DNA of 64,000 bases from Rhytidiadelphus loreus (GCA_947034895.1 OX344764.1:66693348-66757347), one strand, 5' to 3'; positions 48,797-61,949 are shown, counted from the first letter of the stretch. Notes: a model not told the origin generated them from the sequence alone. A program made the numbers and translations.

Positions 48797-51700
48797 TGCA
48801 AGTTCTTGTCTGTTTTTGGACTTCCCGTATCTACATATATTCAAGATTGGTTTAGGGTATAGTGTTGAGAATGGATGCTCCTACCTTCAGTGCCAGAGGG
48901 AGGAGGGGAAAACAAGGGCCAGAGTGAACTGACCCCCTTCATTGCCCCATTTTACCCCTGGAGAAAACACTGTGAATTTTTTTATTTGCAATTAGATGAG
49001 AAAATTTGCAAATTCTGAATTCAGATTTGCAATCAATGGCCCCTAATTAGCTAGGGGAGGTGTAGAGATTAGAAAATTCAAGCAAAAATTAGGGCCCGGC
49101 TTTTTTTCACAATACCCCCTGGACAAGGCAACAAGGGAGTCAATTCACCTTGACCAAAAAACAAGTCCTGGTAGGTGATAGCCATGAAATATGTGTAAAT
49201 GAAAAGTAGTGAAAATATTTGTTGGTCAAATTACTTGACTCCCTTGTGAGCATGTGTAAACGCCCTACGATCTTGCCACTCTACCCACCCACCAAGCAGA
49301 GACTTGCCTTACCTTGGCTGTCTCCCAAAGGCAAAGCGGCCAAAGCCAAAACCAATGATCGTCGCGTCGTTGACACTTCCGCCCACCCGCAGGCAGGCAG
49401 GCAGGCACGGAGAGAGAGAGAGAGAGACTCGCGGGAAGAAGAGTAACAACAACAATAATGCAGGCAGGCAGGCACCCCACAATCAATCCAAAGTGGGAGT
49501 TTGCGCTCTAAGCTAAAAAGAATGCGCGAAATATTTATCGCCCATCCAAAGACCCCGGAAAGCGGGACTGCAAGGGCCCCAGCATAGAAAACGCGGACGG
49601 ATGCAGTGACGGAGGAAAAGCTGCGGCTGGCCCTGCCCGGGACTGGTCCATCACGAGAGCTCCGCTCCGGCAAACTGATGAGTGGGCAGAATCCCCGACC
49701 TGGCGGACCCAAAGTCAAGCAAAAGCAACCCCCTCTTGCTTACTTACTCAGCGTCTTTTTCAGTTATTGATCATTATCAAACTTCCGTCTCTTATTATTA
49801 TTGATAAAAACTTTTACCCCACGGTTCAATTATTTCCGAGTTCCGACCCGGCCTGCAACGATTCATGAGGCCCGCCCGGCCGAGATTCATAAACTCTCGG
49901 GATCCATAACTTGCACTGTACCCATTTTGACTGCAGGCCAAAGATAGAACACAGCTAGTTCAATTCCTCGGCCAAGGATCCACGAGTTCTACCAACTACT
50001 CGATCCGTGGTAAAAATGTAGGTACAGTAGGCATTATATTCATCTATATTTAGAATTTTTTTGGTATCGAATTTGGGATTATTGAAGGGAAATCAGTTTG
50101 GAAAGATGTTCGTGAGGATCATGGGATGATCAATCAGCTGCCCTGGCTACACGAAGGAAGGTGCTAAATGAATTATGCATCACTTCGTAGGTGCGATGAA
50201 ACTCCGGCCAGAGAAGTCTTCTAGATAGCTAGTGGCTGGTCATTATCCAACATCAATTATCACTCTAAATTCAAATATTTTAAAGTTATAATCAAATTTC
50301 GGTGTCACAATTTGAGGATGTCCTCTAAGTGGTAAAGAATTACGGAGTTAGGAACTGATTTTTTCCTCGTCAATAGTTGATGAGAAAAAAAAAGTCTAGT
50401 TAGTGAAGTGGATTTCGTGAAGGAACACTGAAATTTGGATTACAGTAATGTACTTGAATTGGTGAAATTGAGATACAGTTTCTGTAAGTTCTGCAACCAA
50501 ATTCCTCCATTTTCAACTTTTGGATTTTCACTAGATTGCCACTGGAAATGAATGCATGCTTACATTTTACTGATTATAGGTGGCGTTTCTGGTGCACATA
50601 CCTTGACCGACGCTGAGAAGGTTGGCAATTGGTCCAACATACCTTCAACAATCAGTGGTTATTCTTAAGTTATCTGATCACCACGGCATGAAGCCGTGAA
50701 CCCCTCTCGCTCATGCTAAATCTAACTTGAAGATACTAGGTTACAGTACCGTATTCTGGTGCAGAGGTCTAAAAAAAGCTAAGAAAAGTTGCATCCCCAG
50801 TTTCTACAGTACTGCGAAAGTTACACGATACTGTAACACGAACGTTTAGCGGAGCGTTAGCAGCCGCTTGGCTGCAAGTCGCCGCGAGGATTTGCCGGAA
50901 GGGTGAGACCTAGGGAAGATACTGTAGAGTTCTCGTAGCCTACATGTACAACACCCGGGACAGAACTACAGAAGCGAACTGAAGGACTGCTTCCAATAGG
51001 GGATGCAGATTTACTGTTAGCAGTATCACCCAGATAGATTCTTTGTGGTGGTTGCAGCAATGCAAGCAAGCCAACAATCATCCTCAGTAATCGCCTCCAG
51101 CATAGATCGATGTGCAGGTCCGCACTGGCTTTCGAATTTAGGGCCAGCCAGTCAGCCACCCAGCCGAACAATGTAGCGACTCCCTCCTCCCAACAACAAG
51201 TGAAGGTCTCGATTCGCTTCGACGTATTATTCATGGATTGACGTCGAGATTGAGCTTCATAGCAGTGTGCCAGTGTCGATCGGGATCCAGGATCCTTGGT
51301 TATTACTTGTTAGATTGGGCTGGTGAGATCTCCTCTCGAGGTCAATGCCGCTCATTAAGAGCCCGCATTCCTCGTAGCGCACAATCTCTTGGCTAACAAA
51401 TCCCATTTCCCTCGTGTCTCCTTCAGCTTTAGTACTGCCGCCCTTCTGATCCGCACACCACGGAATTCGTTGAGTCGTGTGCCGCCCTTCTGCCTAGCTA
51501 GATCTGAACGAAGTCGGTGGTTTGTCATGTGCGTTGAGTTCTTGGGTTTCAGGTGTACATGGTGTGAGAGAACCTTGAGAGGCTTAGTTTAGATTTGAGC
51601 TTGCTGGTTGCGTTGTGGAGGTACTGGTGGCTGGTTGAGGGACTTGTTGAGGGACTAAGGTGACGAAGCTCAGAGGGTATTTTGAGCTGGTCTGCCTCAC
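48797..51700. other. Less AT-rich region upstream of the COBRA-like gene
   Basis: From about 49240 the composition shifts to mixed or GC-rich, with (GGCA)n and (GA)n tracts at about 49390-49470. Long ORFs at 49281-49718 and 50857-51234 on the minus strand show no family motif and are probably composition-driven. The last 300 bp before 51701 are likely promoter and 5' leader of the COBRA-like gene. Confidence 0.4.
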
Positions 51701-54700
51701 ATGGTAGCAATGGGAGGCCTCAAGGTTGGAGGCATAATGCTCCTCGTGGCTTTCGCTTGCATACTCTCTGTGTCTGTAGATGCACAGCCGGTGAAGGCGC
51801 CAGTGAAGGCTCCGGTGAAGGCGCCAGTGAAGGCTCCGGTGAAGGTGCCAGTGAAGGCGCCAGTGAAGGCCCCAGTGAAGGCGCCAGTGAGGGAGCCCGT
51901 GTTGGCCCCTGTTATGGCGCCCATGGCGTTCGTCCCAGCTCCAGAGCCGGCCCCGTTGTGGCCACCCTGCGATGGCGTGGATCTGATTTACGTGACGACG
52001 TTCACGGAGAAGATTTATCCATACCTCAACGACACGCCGTGGCTGCAGCCTTACAAGTTCACGGCCGACGTGGTCGTCACCAACATGGGATACTCCACTG
52101 TGGAAGCTTGGGCGTTCGGGATCAATTTCACACATGGGGAGGTATACTTGAGTTTGGGATTATTCTCATGTCGGTTGTTTGTACTCATTAGTGTCATTTG
52201 TGGTGTCTGTTTGCTGGGATCTGACACCAGGTGTGGAATGATGATTGTTTGGGACAGATTCTTGTCAGTGCTGGCGACATGTTTTTGGAGAGCGGGCAGC
52301 TCATGCCGGTGGACGTCTCCAATGGGACGATTCTCACGCAAATCCCGAGTGGCATTTTGAAGAACGCTATCGAGACGGCCGGCGACGTGACACAGATTCA
52401 GAAGACTTTTACTATCACCGGCACCGAGTTCGGCACCAAGCTGGACCCCATGCCGTTGAATATCAACATTACGCAAAAGGGGTACAACTGCAGCCAAGCC
52501 GAGATTTTCAACAGTGAGGCTTTCACAAAATTTGGTCTTTCTTCGTTTCACGGAGGATTCTCAACCTTCTGGAAAGGCTTAGGAGTTAGGAAGTGTCCAA
52601 AAGTACCATTCGAAATATTATTTTTGGCACTAACGGACGGCGTCTTTGCGGTGCAGATAATACCATGCACACTTGCTGTGTGGAGCCCAATAGAAATGTT
52701 ACCTTGACAGACGACGACATGGTATTGCCTTCGGAGAGGGGAAATTTCACCATTACATACGATGTCACACAGGCGTATCCGGGAAGCTATTTGGCAATGG
52801 TGAGTGATGTGGATTCGAGGATTAAAATTCAGCTTATTGACCGATGATGGGAAGCTGTTGGTGTCTAAATTCGTGGGTGTGAATATCTATTGGCAGGTAA
52901 CAATCGAGAACGACTCCCCTATTACGAAAATCGATTACTGGAACTTATCCTGGACGTGGCAAGAGAACGAGTTTATCACCAAGATGATGGGTGCCACCAC
53001 AAAAGAAGCGGATTTGGACGTCTGCTTGAATGGAATTGCAGGGAAAACCTACACAGACCCTGACCTAAACAAGGTGTTCAGCTGTTCCGTGAGCCCAGAG
53101 ATCATCGACCTTCCACTTCAAAGTTACAACGACACCACAATTGGGGGCATTCAGTATTGTTGCAGGAATGGCACCCTCTGGCCTGCGGTTCTGGACCCTT
53201 CCAAGTCCAAGTCGGCTTTTCTCATGAACGTATTCAAAGTGCCGCCCCAGAGCAACTCGCTGAACCACATCACTCCCCCTGGGAACTGGCGATTCGGAGA
53301 CGGTAGATTCCAATGTGGGATTCCCAGGAGGATCAAGTCCACGGCCTACCCTGATCCCTACTTGCTGCACGAAACGACCGCTTTCAAGACTTGGCAGGTA
53401 CTGACTCTCCTCCTCCCAACTGTAATTCTTGTCGCTGTTACCATGCATACTACACTGCTTGGTCGGTTACCCCACATACTGCGCACCTTGTGCCTTTTTT
53501 CTGGCCATACATATTACGGTGGTTGGTAATTAGCTTTCATGTGTTGTGTGAGTGATTGTGAAAAGTCAGTGTCTGAGCAGGAGCATGTACCTTTTGTTGA
53601 ACTCTTTAGAAGTCCAATCACTGACAGGTCGGACCCTTTAACGTCCTCGATGCGACATCCCTTTCCCTTAGAGCAACCAGTTTCATGCTTCAAGCACGCA
53701 AACAATTAACCCCTAAAGTTTCAGGAGTCCCTTTCTGTATATATATGCATTTATTCTTGTTTTCCGTGTCTGCTCTAATTTTGTCATAGAATCAACGGAA
53801 AATCAACCAACCAGATGTAGTTTAGAACCACTAGTATATCATGTTTGAACAAATTTTGCAACCCTTGAAAAGAACTAATGTACATTTTGATTCCTGCATT
53901 CACAGAATACATAGTATTTCGAGCATCAGAATGAATTTTGCTACAATATTAACATTTTCAAATATGATACTCTTTTTCTGATTTCGCATTGAATCTGTTT
54001 TAGGGTTAGTGCAAACTGGGAAAACAAAAACCCTAAAAGCGCTCCGTGATGAAGTAAAATGCAACCAACTGAACATGACTTCTGTTACTCATCACATTTG
54101 CTGGATTGCTGTGAAGATTATTGTAATCAACTGACCGTGATTTCTGTTACTGATCACACTGTCTGGAATGTTGTGTAGGTCACGTGCAACGAGACGTCGA
54201 AGCCGACTCCGAAGTGCTGCGTCTCGTTCTCCAAATACACGAACGACTCTATCGTCCCTTGCCGCACCTGCGCCTGCGGCTGCCCCTCCCCGGAGCTTAT
54301 CACCCCCGCTTGCACCCCGAACGCCTCCGCCATGCTTCTTCCTTACGGGGCCTTAACCCTGAACCCCGAGAATCGCACCGCCCAAATCTTAGCCTGGGCC
54401 AGCATCAACCACCAAATAGCGCCCAACCCTCTCCCCTGCCAAGACTACTGCGGCGTGGCCATCAACTGGCACGTCGTGTCCAACTTCACCGGCGGCTGGA
54501 GCTCCCGCATGACACTCTTCGATTGGTCCAACACCACGTACCCCGACTGGTTCACCGTTCTCGAGATGCCGAGCACATTTCAGGGTTTCGAGAAAGCGTA
54601 CTCCTTCAACGCGACGAAGATGCCGCTCATGAACGACACCACGGCAAATACGAGCATTATTGTGCAAGGCATGGAAGGACTGAATTACCTCATGGCCGCG

Positions 54701-54931
54701 ACGAATCGCTCCGCGGGGAAGCTACAATCGGTGTTTTCGTTCACGAAGAAGACGACGCCGGGGATATTGGAACGAGACTACTTCCCCAATAGAGTTTGGT
54801 TCAATGGGGAAGAGTGCGCCATGCCTGAGGGGTACCCAACCAACTCTGCGGTGCAAAGCACAAGACCCAGCTTGCTTCTAGGTCTTGTGCTCGCGATCTG
54901 CGTCTGGGTCGTCCTGGGAAACGTTAGCTAG
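51701..54931 (+). CDS. COBRA-like (COBL7/10-type) GPI-anchored cell-wall protein
   Basis: COBRA-like proteins are GPI-anchored at the outer plasma membrane and act in oriented cellulose deposition. Five exons: 51701-52141, 52231-52513, 52657-52799, 52897-53397 and 54179-54931, giving 706 aa. Residues 1-29 form a signal peptide (MLLVAFACILSVSVDA). About residues 30-70 are a KAPV repeat rich in Lys and Pro. An N-terminal extension domain follows, as in the long COBL7-11 subgroup. The COBRA domain includes YWNLSWTWQENEFI, QYCCRNGTLWPA, NWRFGDGRFQCG and the diagnostic CCVS at 469-472, followed by CRTCACGC. The C-terminus is hydrophobic (PSLLLGLVLAICVWVVLG), fitting a GPI signal. Many N-glycosylation sites are present. 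Intron 4 (781 bp) contains a TTAACCCC terminus. An AATAAA lies near 55210. Confidence 0.92.
51788..51895 (+). repeat. 12-bp coding minisatellite (KAPV units)
   Basis: About nine units of the type GTGAAGGCGCCA or GTGAAGGCTCCG encode VKAP repeats right after the signal peptide. Two variants alternate, so unequal exchange is likely. The reading frame is kept because the unit is four codons. Confidence 0.9.
53706..54007. mobile_element. Possible TTAA-type MITE in intron 4 of the COBRA-like gene
   Basis: TTAACCCCTAAAGTTTCAGG at 53706 resembles the left ends of other elements here. A possible right end TTTTAGGGTTAG lies at about 53996-54007, with TTAA changed to TTAG. The right boundary is weak. 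Confidence 0.35.
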
Positions 54932-57177
54932 GTAGTGTAGTGTAAATTCGGTATGTCGGGCAAATCTATCTAATCCATTCTTTGGGCGTGCATTTCTGTG
55001 AGTGGCTTAATTGTTTTTTAAGCCGCCCTCGGGCCCTCGAGTTGTATAGTACATAAGACGGATCCTCAGACACAGATTTTTGTCCACCGGAGTGGGCTTC
55101 TGGGACGTTAAGTAGTACATTAGTGGCAGGCAGCGTGGTTGATTAGGAGCTGGACTGTTATCATGACCGTGACACAACTGTTGGTTTAGACCTGATCCTT
55201 TGTCATGAAAATAAAGATGTTTTCCTTCTGGTCTGTGATCGAGCTCGTTTATGCATATCCCGTGTCGTGAAGAATACCGGTAATAGATGTTTGTTTTCCG
55301 TCTGGTCTATGAACTTCTTTATACCTACTGTATCGATCCTTCGTCATGAATATTTAAGATTTTTTCCTTCGGACTGGTGTATGGGGTTTGTCTTAAGTTA
55401 TTGGAGTTGGTGGATTAAACCTTGACTGCTTCAATTCAAACTGTTTCAATCATTGAGAAGGCTTGGCTTTTTCTGGATTCTAGAAAATGGGCGACCAGTC
55501 TTCGAGGAAGGGAGTCAAGGGACTTCGGCGATATTTGAAGGTAATCAGCAGAGTGAGTGCACACACCTTTCTTGTGTTGGAGAAAGTGAAGTAAACCTTG
55601 GCTGCATTCTCTTTGGTATTATTGCATGTTACTGTTACCGTATGAGCTGTGGACAGTTGGTTAGAGGCGACCATTGCGTGCGTGATTTGCATGACCCTGG
55701 AAACTACATTTGGTTTGTCCGATTGGTGTAAGAGACATTAATTTATAAAAGTCGCATTCTCTCGATCGCTGTTTTATGAAAGAATATTATTACTGTGTAC
55801 GTTGTTTGAATTTCCACAAAGTGTCAAAGTGTTGTAGGTGCCACTAATTTTGAACCCTCCGTGATAGGACAAATCAGTGTACCTTACCTCCAATTGCTGC
55901 AGCACGCCGAGTCTATTTGTGGTCTGAATTTGAATTGGTGAGACCCGTGGTGTGACTGAGAGATCATGTGAGTGGCTGTTGTAATAATAACTGACGCTAT
56001 ATATGTTTGTAGCAACTGTCGCTTTGTGTTTTTCTCATGTTTTGGACTGGGTGTATTTACTTAAAAAGGAAATCGAACAGATTACATCAATGCGAGCAAG
56101 AATTTTTTTCAGTTTTGTGCTTGGGGTGCAGCGACAAGCACCTTGAATGAATCCATGTAAGGAAGAAATGCATAGAATCGTCTTTATGGCCGCAGGTTCA
56201 TCTACAAATCAGCTTTAGTGGTAAAAAGTAGGAAAACAACCAATCTATATTTAGGTCATGAGTACAAATTAGTTTCAGCCATGAATAATTGTAAGAGTTT
56301 GCCTCCTATTTGGTGGTGGTTAATTTGAATTTAGGGTCTTTGATTCCAAATTGAATTCATCTTCAATACAACATGTTTTAGAGTTCTAAATCGTAGAGGT
56401 GAATTTTTTTTGGAAAAAAACAGGTAATGGCTGGTCAATTTTGCATGTCCTCATGACCAATGAGATCTTTTATTTCTTCTAATTACTCATATTCACTTTC
56501 TCAATAAAAATCAGTAACCTTCCAAAGTAAAATAATAAAGGCCCATCATAACTTGATGATAGTAGAGAGTTGAAAACTAAGGTTTCCCTCCTTGGAAATG
56601 ATGCAAACTACAAATTAAGATGATAAAAATTTCTGAGATGATAAAAATCTATCTTCTTTTTTTCAACTCCCAACGACCATTCAATTCTCACACCTCCAAA
56701 AAAAAATCAGGGCTAGAGTTTATTTGACTGAAAGGGACAAAAATTCCAATTTCACCAAGGTAAACAAATGTAAAAATTTGTTGCATTTGTGAAGTGGTTA
56801 AAACATAATTCCAGACTATCTAACTTTATAGATTGCAAGATCATAACATTTGAACAAGAGGATTTTTTTCCAACTTTGATAGATTGGTCCGATAGACTTT
56901 AAATCTTTGGTCTTAGAATGAGATTTTTGGTTTATTCAATATTGAGTACTATGTCTAAGGGATCTAATTTTGGAGTTTTTGATTTCACACATAATTTTGA
57001 ATTTTTCAAATTTAATCATTTGAAGTATTCTCATACTTTTGGGGGGTAGGACTATTCAAGATCAAATGTAGTTTAGCCCTTGCTCTAACAATAGTAGCCC
57101 TAAGGACCTCTTGCCATGTTCCATCAGTAGGTAGAAAAAATACTAGAAAACAAGAATAGGATTTCATATTTCACCAA
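54932..57177. other. COBRA-like 3' region and spacer
   Basis: The 3' untranslated region probably extends to near the AATAAA at about 55210. Beyond about 56000 the DNA is AT-rich without a supported gene. Confidence 0.4.
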
Positions 57178-57350
57178 AATCGGTAGACAACCCCATTGGT
57201 CGAGACTGGTCAATCTTGAGGGAATCGAATCAATGCACGTGAAATTCTTCTTGTATCCCTCCCAACCCACAGTGTTCACATGAAAGTGCAATTGCTCACT
57301 TGGACCTGGCTCTAACTTATTAGTACCCTAGCTTGTGAAGTTTGCCCACC
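57178..57350. repeat. Dispersed repeat pair, copy 1 (partner 58418-58575)
   Basis: Shares GGTAGACAACCCCATTGGT (GGTGGACAACCTCATTGGT in the partner), GAGGGAATC and CACATGAAAGTGCAAT. Ends unknown. Confidence 0.5.
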
Positions 57351-57716
57351 CACCGAGACATGCAAGGACGCCCAAAGCCCCATATGAACAGCGAAAGGAT
57401 ACAGTCATACGCTTAGGTGACGGTCGCTGCCGTGTGTTTCTTATCTGAGGATGAGGACGAAAGAGTGTTGCTAAACATCGGAGAGAATATTCCTGACAAA
57501 ATTGTCACAATGAATGAATGCGGTATTTCTGTTTATGGTACTCTAAGTTTTATAATCCAGTTCAGTTCTAATTATACTCATTGTTGTCACTTGTGAAGAC
57601 CTGATTATGTTAGTTTTCTCCGCTCCGTGAAAATTAAGTTCCCCAAATGTTGGATGATGCAGTTGTGGCAGGGTTGACTGCAGTTGCCGATTACAGATTT
57701 ACAGTGAGTATTTCTG

Positions 57717-57916
57717 TTAACCCTAGAAGGACGCGGGGTGATCCTGGAAATCATGCATTGTGTAACCGTGAGATTCATTAGAAGTCAAGCTACTGTAGAT
57801 GTTCTCCACTTTCCACAAAAAATTTCAAGGATGAATAGTTGTAGTTCTATCCTACAATGGAAAATTCCTTGTCATTCATGGGACATTTATTGTCCGCGGC
57901 GTCCTTCATGGGTTAT
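57717..57916. mobile_element. TTAA-flanked (piggyBac-type) MITE, 200 bp
   Basis: The left end is TTAACCCTAGAAGGACGC. The right end read on the other strand is AATAACCCATGAAGGACGC, so the right TTAA is mutated. The interior is the reverse of the 24099 family (CATTCATGGGAC, CTTGACTTCTAATG on the other strand). CCCTAGAA is notably close to the canonical piggyBac terminus. Confidence 0.6.
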
Positions 57917-60764
57917 TCTGTTCCATTGGTCGTCATTTGATTGTTGGCAAAGGTGGCAGAAAAGCTCAAAATGAAGGATTCTCTTAACATTGAAATAGGC
58001 ATATGATAATGTGATTCATTTTTGCAAGGAGCAACTCTCCCATGTAAGTACTCCATAGTTGACAAGCAATATTCATATTGTGCTTATCACCTGTAAACGG
58101 ACATAGGATTTTTGCACAAAACACAAATTTTGTTATAAAAATATAAGTTTTGTAATAATTTTTGAAGTCTACATGAGTAGAGACAAGTGTTAACCATCAT
58201 GAAGGAAACATTTTTTATAGGGTGATCATTTGAATTTTTTTATAATTGGTCAAAATTGCAAGCTTTTATTTGTTCATGAAAAGAAACATAGGATTTAGGG
58301 CCAACTTACATGCTCACCCGGTGGGCAAACTTTCCTCTAATTCAAGCAAGAAGACAAAAGTGGCTCCACTGATGGTCTTGCCGGGGTGGGCAAGCGGGAA
58401 AGGAGGAGGTGAAGTTTCACCGATACCGGTGGACAACCTCATTGGTGGATACTTAGTGGAGACGAGGGAATCTAATACGTGGAAACTTTTTATTGTCTCA
58501 GTCCCCACCCACCGAGTCCACATGAAAGTGCAATGTCTATTTTTCACTGTAGCACCCGCTGTGAAAGTTCCCCGATGACCAATACATATAAGGAGGCCCT
58601 TAGCAATGGAAACATCAACACTTTTTTCAAATAGTAAAATTTCCAATACTAAGTAAATTTTTAATGCTAATTTGTGCTATTATTGAAGATTATAAAATAT
58701 TTATCACTACCTATTTCTTCCATCACTTGACACCTATCACCTCCTCTAATATAGTATAGATCTTTACCGTTGAAAACAATGTCACCAACTAGTACCTAGC
58801 TAGCTCACCATCTAGTCATGGATTGACCCCCAAATGACACTTCCTGAAGCCCACTACTTTTTGTCTTCTCTCATGCTTTAAAGTTTGGTGCCAGAACTTC
58901 AGTTGTACACTTTTGTACATTAGTTGGGAATTATAATGGATCACCAGAAGCCAAAATTGTTGTAAATATATAATTTTGTATCATATTATTCAATTGAGGT
59001 CATCATTTGGATGAGTGCTTCATGCTTGCCATTTGCCCCACTCTTGTAGTCTTTTCCAAATCCCATCCACATTAGAGGGTTAAATACCATTTGTGTTTGA
59101 AAAAATGTTTTGGCATTGCGTTGAATGATATTGGATAGTGGTGAGAAACAAGAGGCGTTTTAAGGATGCAACTATGTGGTGCTAGCAAATAGGTGATTGC
59201 AACAATGACTTGTTGATTTTGTATCATTTGGGCTAATACTCACTATATCACGATCCTTTGGAAAAACACATTTGAAAATAAAATAAAATATAAACAATTA
59301 GTATAACACTAAAAACAACATATCACCAAAATTTGAGACTTAAAAAAATATAGGTCAGAAGTTATTCATGAAATAGAGTGACAAAAAATTGGAAGAAAAT
59401 AGACACTTTGATGTTTTAATTATTAGAAAATAGTAAAAACATTAAAAATAAAAATAAAACCTAAAAACTGGCCATTTGTGAGGATTTGATGGTGTTGAGA
59501 TTTCACCCAAAGAATGTGGTTAAAATCATCTTTAGTGTTCACAGGAATGCTTGCCAAGTAGCCCTATTTGCACAAGCATGGAGGTCATAAATACTCTATT
59601 TTTAGATGCCCCTCTTACAAAATTTTCCCGCCTACTTAGGGAATGGACCAAAAGGATTTCAGCTCTAGATCATTAATTTTGGGTAATCCTAATTCCCCCA
59701 AACTCTAAAACATGAAAGTGTGACAAATTAGCAAAATAGAGGTTTAAATATAAAATGATTTTTGAAATTTTTGAAAAATAAAGGATACAATTACAATAGA
59801 AACAACCATCTCCAATTAAATAAAAATTCAAGTTCATTGGGTTCATGCTTCAAAATTTATTGTAGATGACTACATCGTCATGCTATGTGACATAATTAAG
59901 GATTGATGTTTCTTACAAACTCCTTCATGCACATGGCTAATGGTGTAGACTGTAGAGTCCACCATTTGAATTGTAATTATGTGCATGAATTTTCTACTTC
60001 AATTTGATTACAACTTTCAACATTGAGTTTGGTTCAATTGCTTGCATCTTATATTCTATCAAAGCATAAGGCAAAGGCCATTACAAATTACACATTTGAA
60101 GTCAATTTTTTCTTTCCTACTTCAACTGATGTGTTCTTGACTTGTTGCAAGATCCAATTGCTACTACAACTATAACTCCTGCTTTGACTAGGCGAGACCA
60201 ATTTGGAAATTATACAAGTGAGGTAACAAACTCTACAGGTCTGTTCTAATTGAGGATAGGAAAATCAGTATCATGATTTTCCATGTATAATTGGTTCCAG
60301 ATTCACAATGCTGTGAATTTTAGAAGCTACTTTTGTGGTGTAGGAGAACTACCCGATGTCGAAATTTGATTGACTAACAATTTTGGAAATTGTCGTCATA
60401 AACTCATATGTTGCTTTGATTTGGAGAGTTCCGTACAGCTCTAGGTTAAGAATAGACGAGTCTTGTTTGCTGTTGGGATTTAGGGGATTCTTGCTATTAC
60501 GTGCTCATGGTTGCGTATAATGTTCGATGGCACAAATCTGCACAGGTTCTCCACTAGAATTACAATCTTGTTCAATTCAGAAGACTCCGCCATTTGTGAC
60601 TATGTTGCAACAATTCAGATTTGTATAGTTGAAATACAAACATTTTACCTAGACAAGCAGAATGTTTTTCAGTAGGGTGTACTAGAGGGGTGCACTACAA
60701 AGGAAGTTCATGGTAAGGAGCAACCAAATTTTGACTCCCTTATATTATATCCTAATACTTTTTT
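57917..60764. other. AT-rich spacer
   Basis: A 110-codon ORF on each strand at about 58246-58646 falls in the less AT-rich repeat copy and has no recognisable motif. No supported gene. Confidence 0.35.
58418..58575. repeat. Dispersed repeat pair, copy 2
   Basis: Partner of 57178-57350. Confidence 0.5.
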
Positions 60765-61190
60765 TAATTTTTAAATATGAATAGATTTTCCTACTTTGAA
60801 AGTTTATGTTCTGAATTGTTGGTATTTTTTATGTCAATAATAATTAGTTACAAATTTTTGAAGAAAAAAGATACATTGTAAAGCTAAAAATAACTTTCAC
60901 ACTCCTATATTATATAAGAAAAAAAAAATTGAAAAATGAAAAAAAAAATTCTATAAAATAGCTTTCTATTGAAAGTTTATTTTGGCTAAATATTAATACA
61001 ATAGTCATCTTCATGTGATCTCTATAAATATTTTAGTTCAAAAACATGCCATTTTAGTTCATTTTTCAATCCTTTCTAAACATTATATCACATGTTATTT
61101 AGGATTGAAAATTTTGGCAATAGAAATCTATAGACATTATTGAACAAAGCTCAAAATTTGTAGGTTGAAATTATAGTTTATTAGAAAGTA
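60765..61190. mobile_element. Interior copy of the hAT-like MITE
   Basis: Colinear with the inside of 15182-15763: CAAATTTTTGAAGAAAAAAG, ACTCCTATATTATATAAGAA-like and CATGCCATTTTAGTTCATTT. The 18-bp ends and target duplication are not recognisable here. Confidence 0.6.
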
Positions 61191-61543
61191 ATTAGGAAAA
61201 ATAGAAATGGATTTTTAGGGTTTGGTCTCGAGGGTGTTTCAATCTAGAATTTTAAAGCTTCAATGACATGATTCCCATGTCCGAAGTGCCTAGTGCACTG
61301 AACTTAAATGAGACTGGCTTGGACTATCTCCATTTCACTCTAACAGGATACGCAATTCAAGCTTTTCACCTGGAATGTCATCACCCATCACACGAGAGCT
61401 ACTCTTTGACATTTGCAACAATTTGAAGGTACACATGGCATATTGTCAAGGTGTTGTGGTCATGCTTTATAGGTGCATTTGACATGCTTATAGGCCAAGT
61501 AACACAACACTTTCCGGCTCTAGCTTCAAAGATGTGTTTGGTA
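61191..61543. other. Mixed-composition spacer
   Basis: No ORF of note, and nothing recognised. Confidence 0.3.
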
Positions 61544-61778
61544 CTCCCTCAGTCCCACTACAAACCTTCAAATCGGTTTAGGATTTGTAGCACTAAAACT
61601 GCTTCATTTATTGATTTTGATCATTGAGAAAGCAATCTGAAATTCAAATAATGTGTCATGTGTATCCACTCCACCCTCCGTTTCACATCGCGTACTCAAC
61701 GATCAAAATCAATAATGGAGCCTTTTTAGTGACACACACCCTAAACTGATTTGGAGGTTTGTAGTGGGACTGAGGGAG
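61544..61778. mobile_element. Stowaway-like MITE
   Basis: The ends are CTCCCTCAGTCCCACTACAA and TTGTAGTGGGACTGAGGGAG, with about 40-bp inverted arms (AAACCTTCAAATCGGTTTAG on the left). TA lies on both sides. 235 bp, non-coding, typical of Stowaway elements. Confidence 0.8.
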
Positions 61779-61949
61779 TATTATTTATCCACAATATTGG
61801 ACGAATGCAGATGTGAAGCAGAAATTTGAGAGATTTGAATGTTCTGAAAGAGCATTATTGCTACCTGAAGGAGTTTCTGACAAAAGAGAAAGCAAAAAAA
61901 GAGGCACATGTATACATTCATCCCCCCAAAGGAACAACTCCATCACAAG

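Noticed and set aside
49281..49718. 145-codon minus-strand ORF
   Set aside because: It runs through GGCA and GA microsatellites and has low-complexity Leu/Ser/Cys content.
50857..51234. 125-codon minus-strand ORF upstream of the COBRA-like gene
   Set aside because: No motif, no splice context, and competing ORFs of the same sort occur in this less AT-rich DNA.
51584..52135. 183-codon antisense ORF over the COBRA-like first exon, with His/Leu/Trp repeats
   Set aside because: It is the complement of the KAPV minisatellite and of a coding exon. The sense strand explains it fully.
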